A stretch of DNA of 64,000 bases. Source: a virus. Where the stretch lies: the IMG/VR virus record IMGVR_UViG_3300017963_000016, positions 1 to 64,000 of that record, one strand, 5' to 3'. Within the stretch, counting starts at the first letter, position 1; the number at the start of each line of letters is the position of its first letter. The position numbers were made by a program, and so were the translations under genes. The notes beneath the pieces were generated by a model. It ran no database searches and had not been told where the DNA came from. It saw only the letters and a program-made list of their open reading frames with translations. Shown one piece after another: positions 42,530 through 51,142 of this stretch.

Positions 42530-42937
42530 TTATTTATTCTCCTCCTTTAGCTTTTTAATCTCAGGAATGTTAGTATCTATTACTTCTTTTAGCAAGAATA
42601 CATGACTATTATTGAGAAAATACATATTACTTTTCAATTCAGGGAATGTAATATCAAAATCAATTACAATTCCCTCTCCCTCTTCTATACATGAAAGAAA
42701 GTCATATTTACATTCTTTACTAAATCTTATCTCATAACAATTTAATTTTATGAAATAATAAGTATCCCATAAACTTAATTCCTTTATTTTTTCCTCTGCT
42801 ATTGTCTCTTTAATTAGTCCAATAATCAAATCAGTTAAATAATTTGGTTTGTCATAGTTCTTTTTGAAAAGTTCACTACAGCTTGATATTTTATTCCTTA
42901 AAGGATGTTTTATTTTTTCAAATAGCTCCATTTTCAT
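42530..42937 (-). CDS. small alpha/beta protein (135 aa)
   Basis: There are three Cys (SSCSE, EIRFSKEC, FLSCIEEG) and a mixed pattern. No family is recognised. It overlaps the upstream gene by 4 bp. Confidence 0.45.
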   Translation of the reverse strand: MKMELFEKIKHPLRNKISSCSELFKKNYDKPNYLTDLIIGLIKETIAEEKIKELSLWDTYYFIKLNCYEIRFSKECKYDFLSCIEEGEGIVIDFDITFPELKSNMYFLNNSHVFLLKEVIDTNIPEIKKLKEENK

Positions 42938-43212
42938 TCTATCCTCTTTTTAATTGGAAATTTTTTCTCAATTTCATTATTGTAATATTCTGATAATTCT
43001 TTTCTTAATTTAGCAAATTTAGAATCATTATCTATTCTGATATTTTTATCCATAATAAGATTCATATAGAAATGATTAAGAAAAATCTCAAATTCATGTA
43101 AAACACTAAAAGATTTTTCACATTTAAGATTCTTATAATTATCTTTATGGAATTTTATTCTCTCCTCTAAATAATCAATAATATCCTCAAATTTAATCAA
43201 TTCCTTAGGCAT
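42934..43212 (-). CDS. small helical protein (92 aa)
   Basis: I start at 43212 (MPKELIKFED) because GAGG lies just before it. It is helical and charged. Unknown. Confidence 0.45.
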   Translation of the reverse strand: MPKELIKFEDIIDYLEERIKFHKDNYKNLKCEKSFSVLHEFEIFLNHFYMNLIMDKNIRIDNDSKFAKLRKELSEYYNNEIEKKFPIKKRIE

Positions 43213-43213
43213 A

Positions 43214-43450
43214 TTAAATCCTCTTAATGTTATTATCATTAAACTTATTTCCAACAGGCATTATCTTATTGATTAACGTAATTGAAATAGAAGAGATATA
43301 AATTCCATTCTTTATAAATTTATAACAGCCATTATCAAATTCATAAGAGCTAGCCCAAATCTGAATAGGAAGTTCTATATTCTTTAGATAAACTAGATAT
43401 TGATAAACTTTAGTTTGTTTTCTGTTTTTCTTGATTTTCTTGATTTTCAT
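43214..43450 (-). CDS. small beta-rich protein (78 aa)
   Basis: A basic start (KIKKIKKNRKQTKVYQYLVY) is followed by short strands (IQIWASSYEF, GIYISSISITL). Unknown. Confidence 0.45.
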   Translation of the reverse strand: MKIKKIKKNRKQTKVYQYLVYLKNIELPIQIWASSYEFDNGCYKFIKNGIYISSISITLINKIMPVGNKFNDNNIKRI

Positions 43451-43451
43451 T

Positions 43452-43682
43452 TTAATCCTCTAATCTAATACATTCTCTTTTATCTATTAATCCCTGTTCT
43501 TTTAACTGAACTATGGCCTCTTTAAAATCCGAGCTTGAGAAAGATATATGCCATTTATCTTGTATCCTCTCTTCCAAATTATCTATTGGCCAAAACTCAG
43601 TATTATTTTTTGAGAAGATATCTGAAGTAAAAAAATCTAATATATCCTCCTTTAATCTCTCAATTACTTCCTCTTTTTTCAA
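43452..43682 (-). CDS. small winged-helix-like protein (76 aa)
   Basis: The only start in place is TTG at 43682, just after GGAGG and the stop of the 37-residue gene. Helices and a strand (EAIVQLKEQGLIDKRECIRL) fit the end of a winged helix. Confidence 0.45.
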   Translation of the reverse strand: MKKEEVIERLKEDILDFFTSDIFSKNNTEFWPIDNLEERIQDKWHISFSSSDFKEAIVQLKEQGLIDKRECIRLED

Positions 43683-43683
43683 T

Positions 43684-43797
43684 TTAATTTCCTCCTGGTA
43701 TATGTATAATAATCTTTCTTTTGGGAAATTTATTTAGATATTTGTTTTGTAATATCAAGCATATACAGGGATTAAACCCACATTTATTACATCCCAT
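43684..43797 (-). CDS. zinc-binding microprotein (37 aa)
   Basis: The frame reads MGCNKCGFNPCICLILQNKY and on to a stop. C-x2-C-x5-C-x-C near the start can bind zinc. It fills the space between two genes exactly, with the stop next to the TTG start of the next gene. Confidence 0.5.
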   Translation of the reverse strand: MGCNKCGFNPCICLILQNKYLNKFPKRKIIIHIPGGN

Positions 43798-43799
43798 TT

Positions 43800-44195
43800 C
43801 TAAGCCTCCAATTTTTTAAATAAGTAATCTCTATAAGAAATATATCGGTTTAATAACCATTTATAGCTTTTAATAGTTGATAAAGTTGTTTTACTCTTAC
43901 ATTTTCGGTCTCTATAAAAAAATGTTTTTCTAGTTAATTCTCTTAAGATATTTTTTGTTTCTTGGAAAAAATTATCATAAGTTATTTTTCTATAATACTT
44001 ACATTTATATTTTCTCAGAAAGTTGCCAAACTCAGAGATTACCTTAGGAGATTTACAGCCTAAGCATATTATCCCATCCTCATCAGGCTCAGGAGAGATA
44101 TAATTATTACAGATAACACATAAACATTTAGGAAACATTACAGAATTACATTTTTCACATCTAATAAATCGATCAATTCTTTTCACTTTACTCAT
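43800..44195 (-). CDS. double zinc-finger protein (131 aa)
   Basis: RCEKCNSVMFPKCLCVICNN and IICLGCKSP give several C-x2-C pairs near the start; the rest is basic and helical. Probably nucleic-acid binding. Confidence 0.5.
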   Translation of the reverse strand: MSKVKRIDRFIRCEKCNSVMFPKCLCVICNNYISPEPDEDGIICLGCKSPKVISEFGNFLRKYKCKYYRKITYDNFFQETKNILRELTRKTFFYRDRKCKSKTTLSTIKSYKWLLNRYISYRDYLFKKLEA

Positions 44196-44197
44196 AG

Positions 44198-44491
44198 TTA
44201 AATCCCATATTCTTTTTTTATAATTCTAATTAATTCTTGTATTAATTTATCTATATCAGAGCCATATACACACATAGAGCCAATAGGAGTAATTGGATAT
44301 ATATGTAATTCCCATAACTTATTCTCATTTATACAAATATCCTTATCATTCAATATAAAAACAAAATTCCTATGTTCTTTATACTCCTCAAGATATTCTT
44401 TAACAGTTCTATGTTCAATCTTATGATCATTATAAGTAATTATTACATTACAGTATTTTTCTAATTCTTTTAACATAACTCTCAAATCCAT
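44198..44491 (-). CDS. small alpha/beta protein (97 aa)
   Basis: It has a strand-helix pattern (YCNVIITYNDHKIEHRTVKE) and acidic residues. It resembles the protein at 46908-47207 in its TV-or-TVIT strand, DHK/ESN turn and length, so the two may be paralogues. Unknown. Confidence 0.45.
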   Translation of the reverse strand: MDLRVMLKELEKYCNVIITYNDHKIEHRTVKEYLEEYKEHRNFVFILNDKDICINENKLWELHIYPITPIGSMCVYGSDIDKLIQELIRIIKKEYGI

Positions 44492-44817
44492 TTACAGCTA
44501 GGATATTTAGCTTTTAATTTTTTATATTCCTCAGATTCTTTAAACCCTTTGGCAAAAAACCTGGTTTTGTTTAAAATTACTTTTATTAATTCATTCAATA
44601 GTTTTTCTTTAGTGAAATCCTTATAGACCTCATAAATTTCCAAAAGCTTTTCTTTTTTTAACTTCCTTAGCTCTCTTTTGTCGACAATCTTAATAAGCTC
44701 ATCCCTTTCTTTTGTTGCTTTCTCATCTATCTCAAATGTAGAATAATCATTACAATCATTACATTTTTTTACTCCTAAAAAACAATCTACATTTGAATTA
44801 CTACAATCTTTTTTCAT
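44482..44817 (-). CDS. four-cysteine protein (111 aa)
   Basis: CSNSNVDCFLGVKKCNDCND near the start gives C-x6-C-x6-C-x2-C; a last C is near the end (YPSCKWI). The rest is helical. Metal binding is likely. Confidence 0.5.
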   Translation of the reverse strand: MKKDCSNSNVDCFLGVKKCNDCNDYSTFEIDEKATKERDELIKIVDKRELRKLKKEKLLEIYEVYKDFTKEKLLNELIKVILNKTRFFAKGFKESEEYKKLKAKYPSCKWI

Positions 44818-44823
44818 TTTGTT

Positions 44824-45219
44824 TTATTCCTCCACTAATTTAAAGATTTTTAATATTTCTTCATTGATACAATATAAATCCTGCTCTTCAATAAGCTCCT
44901 GCTTATCTCCAAAAGCCTCAGTAAGAATATCCAGGATTTTTTTCTTTAATCCTTTTATTCCTTTATTCTTTTCCTCTTCTATTGATTTTAACATCTTATT
45001 AGCCTCAGCCATAATATCATTTAAATTCTTATCTAATATATTTTGATTTGCCTCAAATACAGCTTGAATAGAAATACATAAATCTCCAATGAGATGAATA
45101 TCTAAAGGCTGTTTCTGAATTAGATTAATCCATAAAACTTTTGAAATAACAAAAAGCTCCTGGAACTTATTTTTGGAAATGTGAATTAAATTATTCCAAT
45201 TAATTGTTGGTTTAGGCAT
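44824..45219 (-). CDS. helical protein (131 aa)
   Basis: It is helical, with Asn/Glu/Lys-rich coiled-coil segments. It overlaps the next gene by 8 bp. Unknown. Confidence 0.45.
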   Translation of the reverse strand: MPKPTINWNNLIHISKNKFQELFVISKVLWINLIQKQPLDIHLIGDLCISIQAVFEANQNILDKNLNDIMAEANKMLKSIEEEKNKGIKGLKKKILDILTEAFGDKQELIEEQDLYCINEEILKIFKLVEE

Positions 45220-45697
45220 ATCTATCCTCTTTTATTATTGTTTGATTAAAATCCTCCATGTTTATTACATGGAAATTATTTGTTATTGGCTCATCCCTGA
45301 TCTCAAATCCAATGGAATTGAAATAGTCTCTACATTTTCTAACATCATTTATTCGATTTTTAAAATAATTGGTAATTTCTGAGCTTGAAGAAAACAGTCT
45401 ATTTTGATCTCTCTTAAAATTAAAAACAATAGAATACATATTAATCTCAACAGATTCTATGCCTCCAAAATCAGCCTTATTTATATAAACATAATATTTT
45501 GGTCTTGGCCAATTATTTAGAATAATAGGTTTAAATTTAATTTCTTCATTATTGATTATTTTAGTTTTAACTTTATATGAATCATTCTGTTTAATCGGTA
45601 TATATTTATTAAGCCAATTAGGTATTGAATCTAATGGTAATCTAAAAGAAAGATTATGTATTTCATATTTCCCTAATTCCTTACTTAGTTTAGGCAT
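45212..45697 (-). CDS. stand-alone copy of the SIPNWL domain (161 aa)
   Basis: The whole protein matches the central domain of the 473-residue protein at 27976: LSFRLPLDSIPNWL, KPIILNNWPRPKYY, DVRKCRDYFNSIGF. The shared DNA near 45480-45660 and 28690-28870 is almost identical for blocks of about 45 bp. No zinc finger or winged helix is present here. It may compete with or partner the larger protein. Confidence 0.6.
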   Translation of the reverse strand: MPKLSKELGKYEIHNLSFRLPLDSIPNWLNKYIPIKQNDSYKVKTKIINNEEIKFKPIILNNWPRPKYYVYINKADFGGIESVEINMYSIVFNFKRDQNRLFSSSSEITNYFKNRINDVRKCRDYFNSIGFEIRDEPITNNFHVINMEDFNQTIIKEDRYA

Positions 45698-46013
45698 ATT
45701 TATCCCTCTTATATTTTATATTATATTTTTTTAATAAAGTTCTATATAGATTTTGCCATTCTTCTCTATGGAGTCTATTATCCTCATTATTCGGCAATAA
45801 AGCATGAGTAATTTCATGAATAAACCATTTTTTAATATCATTACTAGTTTTATCTAAATATATCAGCTTAAGATCATTTATACATTCATTCTCTCCTTTA
45901 ATTTCCCATAATTCTAATTCCCAATCTTCTAAATTATTTTCTCTGCTTACAATTTCAATAAGTTTAATTAAATCCTCTGATATATATTCTTGTTCTATAT
46001 TCCTTATTTTCAA
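45690..46013 (-). CDS. HExxH metalloprotease-like protein (107 aa)
   Basis: WFIHEITHALL gives HExxH (H66, E67, H70) in a helix, with acidic residues after it (EDNRLHREEW) that may give the third ligand, as in small SprT/ImmA-like proteases. Its target is unknown; ImmA-type enzymes cut repressors. Confidence 0.6.
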   Translation of the reverse strand: MKIRNIEQEYISEDLIKLIEIVSRENNLEDWELELWEIKGENECINDLKLIYLDKTSNDIKKWFIHEITHALLPNNEDNRLHREEWQNLYRTLLKKYNIKYKRDKYA

Positions 46014-46014
46014 T

Positions 46015-46314
46015 TCAATTCCCCCTTTTTTTTATAGATAAGTAAATCTCATAATAACTCTTAGGATTTCCAATTTCCATAGTTAAATTATTCTTCCTTA
46101 AGAATTTGGCTAATTTATCATATTGCTCTGAAAAGATAATAAATTCCTTAATAAATATTCTATTATCAATTATTTGAATTGAATCTATATATCCCTTAAA
46201 TGCTCTCTTGATAAATTCATTAACATTAATATCCTCATATATTTCCTGGAGATTATTTATTCTCCAATATTTTTTTAAAAACTTTTCTACCAATTCATCA
46301 GGTAATTTTTTCAT
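46015..46314 (-). CDS. small protein (99 aa)
   Basis: I start at 46314 (MKKLPDELVEKFLK) because AGGAGGA stands before it. It is helical with a beta hairpin in the middle. It is the first gene after an apparent terminator, but its own ribosome site is strong. Confidence 0.45.
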   Translation of the reverse strand: MKKLPDELVEKFLKKYWRINNLQEIYEDINVNEFIKRAFKGYIDSIQIIDNRIFIKEFIIFSEQYDKLAKFLRKNNLTMEIGNPKSYYEIYLSIKKRGN

Positions 46315-46328
46315 CTTAATCCTCCTAT

Positions 46329-46354
46329 TAAAAAAAATGAGGAGCAAAGCTCCT
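46329..46354 (-). terminator. hairpin followed by T-run
   Basis: On the minus strand, AGGAGC-TTT-GCTCCT is followed by CA and eight to nine T, directly after the stop of the gene at 46359. This is the classic intrinsic terminator form, and it divides the long operon in two, at least partly. Confidence 0.6.
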
Positions 46355-46358
46355 TTTA

Positions 46359-46865
46359 TTAAATTATACATTGTTGAGGCTCCTGGATTGTAATTCCAAA
46401 TTTAGATTTTATCTTTTTGATATTTAGAGTTTCTAAATCCTCTAACTCTAGCAAAATTACTTTGTCTAAATGGCTTTTACATAGTCTTACTTTCCATGTT
46501 TCGCTAAAGCCATAAGGAAATCTACCAATTTCCTTACAGCCAATTACCTCACATTCATTAAGCTCTGAGTAAATATTATGCTCCACTAATAACCATTCTG
46601 GATTCTCATATCTAGGCTCATTGATTATTTTCTCTTGGAGATGTAATTCACATAACCAAACTTTATTGATTACATCTAAGCCATAAATAGCAACTCCCTC
46701 ATTTTTACAGTAAAAACAGCTAGGCTTATCAGGATTAGGCCCTAGCTCATCGGTCTCAGCCTCTCCAAACATTAAACTATAATGCTTGGAGACTTTAGAT
46801 TTATCCCTGATATTCAATTCTCTCTTACTCAGGCTTACTAATTCCCATTCCTCTATTGAATACAA
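46359..46865 (-). CDS. double zinc-finger protein (168 aa)
   Basis: Two similar units are seen: CFYCKNEGVAIYG...WLCELH and CEVIGCKEIGR...RLCKSH, each C-x2/4-C then C-x2-H. This tandem knuckle resembles zinc microproteins at 33091. It might bind nucleic acid or a host protein. Confidence 0.55.
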   Translation of the reverse strand: MYSIEEWELVSLSKRELNIRDKSKVSKHYSLMFGEAETDELGPNPDKPSCFYCKNEGVAIYGLDVINKVWLCELHLQEKIINEPRYENPEWLLVEHNIYSELNECEVIGCKEIGRFPYGFSETWKVRLCKSHLDKVILLELEDLETLNIKKIKSKFGITIQEPQQCII

Positions 46866-46907
46866 ATTAATTCCTCCAAATTATTTGTTTTGTTAATCTA
46901 TAAGGTT

Positions 46908-47207
46908 TTATATATATCCTTTCTTCTTAAGAAAAGTATATAACTCCTCTATAAGACTTTCTATAGTTTTTTTAATATCTCTTATCTTTATTTCAGATAT
47001 AGAGACTAACTTTTGTAAAACAGATTGATTTAAGGGAATTAAAACCTTAATTGGAGATAAATATTGCTCCAGGCTTATTCTCTTATTAGACTCTGTTATT
47101 ACCGTTATATTATCACATTTAGTTAAAAGCTTTAGAGTATAAGCTAAGTTTATCTCTTTTACTTCTAACTCTTGGTTAAATTCATTCATACTTTTTATTT
47201 CAAACAT
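46908..47207 (-). CDS. small alpha/beta protein (99 aa)
   Basis: It has strands (EINLAYTLKLLTKCDNITVI) and a helical end; similar in length and layout to 44198-44491. Unknown. Confidence 0.45.
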   Translation of the reverse strand: MFEIKSMNEFNQELEVKEINLAYTLKLLTKCDNITVITESNKRISLEQYLSPIKVLIPLNQSVLQKLVSISEIKIRDIKKTIESLIEELYTFLKKKGYI

Positions 47208-47221
47208 GATTATTTAAACTT

Positions 47222-47542
47222 CTATTTTATTCTTGTTAATTCTGGAAATTCTTTAAACATCTTGTTTAATCCATTTTCTAACATCTTTAAAGGAGTTAAT
47301 TTAATAAAACTAAAAATACACATATCCTGAGGAATCTTAAAAATTCCTCCATAAAAGATATAACTAATAACAGCTCTTGTAAATCTCCCTGTATATTGTT
47401 TTTTATCAGGATTATATTCTCTTAAGCATATAAAATCTCCTTTCTTAAAATCCCGATCATTTAATCTAACTTCAAAAGTTTTATTATTTAGTTCAATCTC
47501 TTCATAATATATAGGCCATACTTTTAGTTCATGCTCAGCCAT
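47222..47542 (-). CDS. DUF3850/ASCH-like protein
   Basis: HELKVWPIYYEEIELNNKTF, EVRLNDRDFKKGDFICLREY and YTGRFTRAVISYIF match the phage/plasmid DUF3850 family, a branch of ASCH folds. They may bind RNA or modified nucleotides. Length (106) is normal for the family. Confidence 0.75.
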   Translation of the reverse strand: MAEHELKVWPIYYEEIELNNKTFEVRLNDRDFKKGDFICLREYNPDKKQYTGRFTRAVISYIFYGGIFKIPQDMCIFSFIKLTPLKMLENGLNKMFKEFPELTRIK

Positions 47543-47624
47543 GATTTTTTGCCTCCTGGTTTTTATCTTTAATTTGATTTCCGAACATCCCCTTTCTTTT
47601 ATCCCCTCTTGTTTTTTTTAGCAT
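47535..47624 (-). CDS. basic microprotein (29 aa)
   Basis: The frame reads MLKKTRGDKRKGMFGNQIKD and on; it overlaps the start of the DUF3850 gene by 8 bp. It may be a real peptide or only a leader that couples translation. Confidence 0.3.
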   Translation of the reverse strand: MLKKTRGDKRKGMFGNQIKDKNQEAKNHG

Positions 47625-47627
47625 TAT

Positions 47628-48125
47628 TTATTCCTCCTGTTTATCTTTAGTTTTCTCTTCATTTAGTTCCTCAAGAGGAAATAATTTTAAATCCTCTCCA
47701 TTCAGGATATGAGATTGAAATTTCTGCTTTCCTCCTGCTTTCTTATTTAAGTCAATTGGAGGAATGTGTATCTCAAACATGCCTTTCCTAATAATTGCAG
47801 GAGAAAATTTCTCAGGCTCAGTAATTATCTCAATATAATCTTTCTGAGATAGCTCCTCAAGAATATCAAAAGCATATCTAATTAATTCTATATTAAAAAT
47901 ACTTTTTCCTGGTTTAGAGGTCTCAAAGTCTCCATAAAAGGAGCCTTCACTTCTAGGGCATAATAAAAGAGTATGTGTTTTATTTACTATAACTCCCTCC
48001 ATTTCATAGAAAGTCTCTGATTTTATTCCCATGCCTATAAAATCCTCATTATCATTATTTAATAGGCTTAAAACATAAGTAATCATTTGTTTATCGAATC
48101 TAGGATATTTTTCATTTAAAGGCAT
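47628..48125 (-). CDS. soluble protein (165 aa)
   Basis: It is mixed alpha/beta with an acidic tail (EELNEEKTKDKQEE). No motif recognised. Its ATG shares a base with the stop of the upstream gene. Confidence 0.45.
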   Translation of the reverse strand: MPLNEKYPRFDKQMITYVLSLLNNDNEDFIGMGIKSETFYEMEGVIVNKTHTLLLCPRSEGSFYGDFETSKPGKSIFNIELIRYAFDILEELSQKDYIEIITEPEKFSPAIIRKGMFEIHIPPIDLNKKAGGKQKFQSHILNGEDLKLFPLEELNEEKTKDKQEE

Positions 48126-48643
48126 TAAATTTCCTCCAGAAATTCTTTTACATCTTTTATATTCTTTTTATCAGTAAATAAGAAATCCTTTCCAACATTT
48201 TCTCTAAATCTAAGAAAGTATAGGCAAGATTGAGCAATATGATCGACTAATTGAGTAAGCTCTTGAAAATTCCCTAATTCCTGTTTATCCCAATCCACTA
48301 AGTTAAGCTTTTCATAGGTTATTTTGAATCTTTCTTTCAGATCATTTATATCTGTATTTTTCCAAGAATAACCATTTTTTAGATGTTTATCTTTCAGCCT
48401 ATTAACTATATAAAGGGATACTTTTCTAATTAACATCTCATAAATTCCATAGGTTTTATTATGTTTATCAAAAAATTCAGCCATTAAAGAATCTTCTAAC
48501 AATCTTTCAAATTCATTATTGTATTGTTTTATTATTTCCTGAAATTCATGGATATTAAATTTAAACTCTTGGCCATGATGGTTTGATAAGATAATTTCTA
48601 CTCTTCCTAAATAATTAATGTTTAGATTAATTCTGTAATCCAT
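48125..48643 (-). CDS. helical protein (172 aa)
   Basis: It starts with two strands (INLNINYLGRVEIILSNHHG) and continues helical. No motif recognised. Confidence 0.45.
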   Translation of the reverse strand: MDYRINLNINYLGRVEIILSNHHGQEFKFNIHEFQEIIKQYNNEFERLLEDSLMAEFFDKHNKTYGIYEMLIRKVSLYIVNRLKDKHLKNGYSWKNTDINDLKERFKITYEKLNLVDWDKQELGNFQELTQLVDHIAQSCLYFLRFRENVGKDFLFTDKKNIKDVKEFLEEI

Positions 48644-48706
48644 TTTTTTTCTCAGCCTCTTTTTTTATCTCCTAAGAGTTTAATAAATTAATTTCTTTTG
48701 GTTTTA

Positions 48707-49603
48707 TTATTTTAGCCATTTTTTTTTTTCTCCTGGTATTTTTTCTAAATTTATTCTAATATCTAATATGCTTTTGATAAATTCTGAAAGAAAATTATTA
48801 ATTTTATTAATCTCTAATTTATCCTCAGGATTTCTAACTCCTGATTGAGTATCAATTGAAAAATTGATATTTCCTAATAATTTATAGATTTTCTTTATTT
48901 TCTTATAAATATTTGATTCGTTAAGTCCTCCCGCAAATCCAACATTATAATTAGAATGTAATCCATTATTGAAGACTTTTCTATAAATTTCTTGGTTTTT
49001 ATCTAAATTAATTTCAGCTCCAAAACCTAAGGATTGATCAAAAAGAATATAATCGAAAACTTGATATTTTCTTACAAAATTTTTTAGATTGAAATTCTTA
49101 TGATATTTTCTCCTGAATTGAAATATTATTTTTAATCCTGGAAATCTCTTTCTAATTTTTAAAATCTCTAAAGGATTAGGAGATTCTATATTTAGTTGGA
49201 TTCCTCCAATTAGATTATTTAGATTTACTAATCTCTCTCTTAAGTCTATTGAATTAGCTGAAAATTCCCTCTGTTGTTTTAGAGGAATGGCTATTGGTAA
49301 TTTCAATAATTCTGTTATTTCTTTAGAAAATGCCTGATTATTTTCTGTATAGTAATGAATTGTTTTGAATATTGGTTTGTTAAATAAATAGATTAAATTA
49401 TTATATAATTCTTCCAGAGTTGGTTTTTTCTTACTTTCTAAAGCATAATCCTCAGTTTTGAATTGGTAATTAACTAAATAACCTATCATTCCAAAATGGG
49501 AGAATTGGTTATCTAACAGATTGTAATATTTAAATTTCTTAAAAACAGCCTTAGTTTGACTAAGGGTTTTTACTCCTGTTATACCTATATAATTTTGATT
49601 CAT
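48707..49603 (-). CDS. TrpF-like TIM-barrel protein (298 aa)
   Basis: The start YIGITGVKT, the pattern of repeated beta-alpha units, and NVGFAGGLNESNI...SIDTQSGVRNPEDKL recall phosphoribosylanthranilate isomerase (TrpF), whose phosphate-binding end reads AGG...DVSSGVE..G.KD. The barrel is longer than TrpF (about 210). No tryptophan genes are nearby, so the substrate is unknown; nucleotide-linked sugar chemistry is possible given a PRTase-like gene at 59149. Confidence 0.55.
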   Translation of the reverse strand: MNQNYIGITGVKTLSQTKAVFKKFKYYNLLDNQFSHFGMIGYLVNYQFKTEDYALESKKKPTLEELYNNLIYLFNKPIFKTIHYYTENNQAFSKEITELLKLPIAIPLKQQREFSANSIDLRERLVNLNNLIGGIQLNIESPNPLEILKIRKRFPGLKIIFQFRRKYHKNFNLKNFVRKYQVFDYILFDQSLGFGAEINLDKNQEIYRKVFNNGLHSNYNVGFAGGLNESNIYKKIKKIYKLLGNINFSIDTQSGVRNPEDKLEINKINNFLSEFIKSILDIRINLEKIPGEKKKWLK

Positions 49604-49821
49604 ATCTCTATATCTACCTCTATTGAGTAAATTCTAAAAATTGGATTTTTGAGAATTTCTATTAAACAATCCCTGCAAACTAATTCTATTTTTTTTATTT
49701 CAGTTTTAATGGAATAATATTTTGTAATAAACATATCTGTTTGATTATGATTACAAATATTATATTCTGTATTCTCCATTTCCATAAAGTTCTTTTTTCT
49801 TAACCATTCTATTGATCTCAA
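49600..49821 (-). CDS. small zinc-binding protein (73 aa)
   Basis: CNHNQTD and VCRDCLIE give a C-x-H ... C-x2-C set. The start could be an inner Met (MENTEYNICN). Unknown. Confidence 0.45.
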   Translation of the reverse strand: MRSIEWLRKKNFMEMENTEYNICNHNQTDMFITKYYSIKTEIKKIELVCRDCLIEILKNPIFRIYSIEVDIEI

Positions 49822-50240
49822 TTTCCTCCCTCTTTTGTTTTAAAAAACTCATTAAACTTTATACAGGGTTTATGATCTGAGTTTTTACCTGTAAGATTGT
49901 TATTTAATTTCTGAGAATATTTGGCTGAGCTTGTTATAAACATAAAACCCTCATCCTCAGTATAATATATTAGACAAACAAAATTATCTCTTTTCTCAAA
50001 TCTCTGAGTTGGAATAAAACCATAAAAAACTATATAACCCTCTCCCTCAATTACTCTATCCCATTCGATTGGTATTCCTTTAGAAAAGGCCTCTATTTCC
50101 TCCAAAAGCCATTGCTCTAATTCTTTTAGTATATTACATTGCTTTCCTAAACTCTCTATACAAAAAAGATCATCAATTACTACTCCCTTATGGGAGCAAT
50201 TGGAATGTTTGTCTAAATACGGGCAATTTTTATAATTCAT
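49818..50240 (-). CDS. cysteine-rich protein (140 aa)
   Basis: Cys near the start (NCPYLDKHSNC, FCIES, QC) may bind metal. The rest is mixed alpha/beta with aromatic residues (GYIVFYGFIPT). Unknown. Confidence 0.45.
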   Translation of the reverse strand: MNYKNCPYLDKHSNCSHKGVVIDDLFCIESLGKQCNILKELEQWLLEEIEAFSKGIPIEWDRVIEGEGYIVFYGFIPTQRFEKRDNFVCLIYYTEDEGFMFITSSAKYSQKLNNNLTGKNSDHKPCIKFNEFFKTKEGGN

Positions 50241-50491
50241 GGCCTAACTCCTGTTTTTTCAAAAAGGTCTAATATTTTTACTCTATTTATATTAGTTAAT
50301 TTATTAAGGAGTTTTACTGAAATTGATAAGTCTTTAAGCTCTTGAATTTTCTCCTGGTTAAAAACCTGATATATATCATTAATATCATTAATAGAGATTT
50401 TTAAACATTCCAGGAAATCATAGTATCCTCCAAAACCAATTTTTCTTAGTAGATTGTCTAATTTATTCCATTCTTCCTTATTTAACTTCAT
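50237..50491 (-). CDS. small helical protein (84 aa)
   Basis: It is helical with a glycine turn (RKIGFGGYYDFLECLKI). Overlaps both neighbours by 4 bp. Unknown. Confidence 0.45.
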   Translation of the reverse strand: MKLNKEEWNKLDNLLRKIGFGGYYDFLECLKISINDINDIYQVFNQEKIQELKDLSISVKLLNKLTNINRVKILDLFEKTGVRP

Positions 50492-51135
50492 AGATCAAAA
50501 TCTTCCTCCTCAGGATTATTCTCTAATTTTTTGAAAATTGTTAAAATTCTTTCTTGATGTTCTATAAGAATGGGAGATTGATTGATTAAGCTCTTTAATC
50601 GGTTTTTCTTATTTTTCTTTCTAAAGCAATTACAACATAATATGTTATTTTCGATAGAGATTTTAAAATCATACTTATTATCTTTTATTTTATTAAAGAT
50701 TTCAAATATAAGAAATAATGCTGTTTGGCTATGTAATTTATCATTACATTTCATACAATAGTTATATTTCTCTGAAAAATCTTTAAATTCTTGATCATTG
50801 ATTTTACAAACTATTTGGAATATACAATACTCACAATATCCTGAGGATAATGTTTCTATTTTATTGATTTCCTTTATATCTGAATTTGTTATGTTCAATT
50901 TCCCTTTAATTGAGTTTATACAATTATCTTTCATTTCAAAATGAAATTGCTCTATATAGTTTTGGCATTTTATATAATCTTCCTCATCTATCTTTAATAT
51001 TGGGAATATCTTATGATTTATATTGAGATTTTCTTTAATTAATTTTATTTTTCTCTCAGTTTCCTCTAATTGCTCATTATAGCTATAAATCATGGCCTCT
51101 TTTATGATATTTATTATTCTTTTCTTATCCCTCAT
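50488..51135 (-). CDS. zinc-finger protein, paralogue of 34178 (215 aa)
   Basis: CEYCIFQIVC, CMKC and CCNC are spaced as in the protein at 34178-34774, and the helical N-terminal halves also align in layout. Function unknown; it sits just downstream of the primase-like gene. Confidence 0.55.
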   Translation of the reverse strand: MRDKKRIINIIKEAMIYSYNEQLEETERKIKLIKENLNINHKIFPILKIDEEDYIKCQNYIEQFHFEMKDNCINSIKGKLNITNSDIKEINKIETLSSGYCEYCIFQIVCKINDQEFKDFSEKYNYCMKCNDKLHSQTALFLIFEIFNKIKDNKYDFKISIENNILCCNCFRKKNKKNRLKSLINQSPILIEHQERILTIFKKLENNPEEEDFDL

Positions 51136-51142
51136 CTTTATT

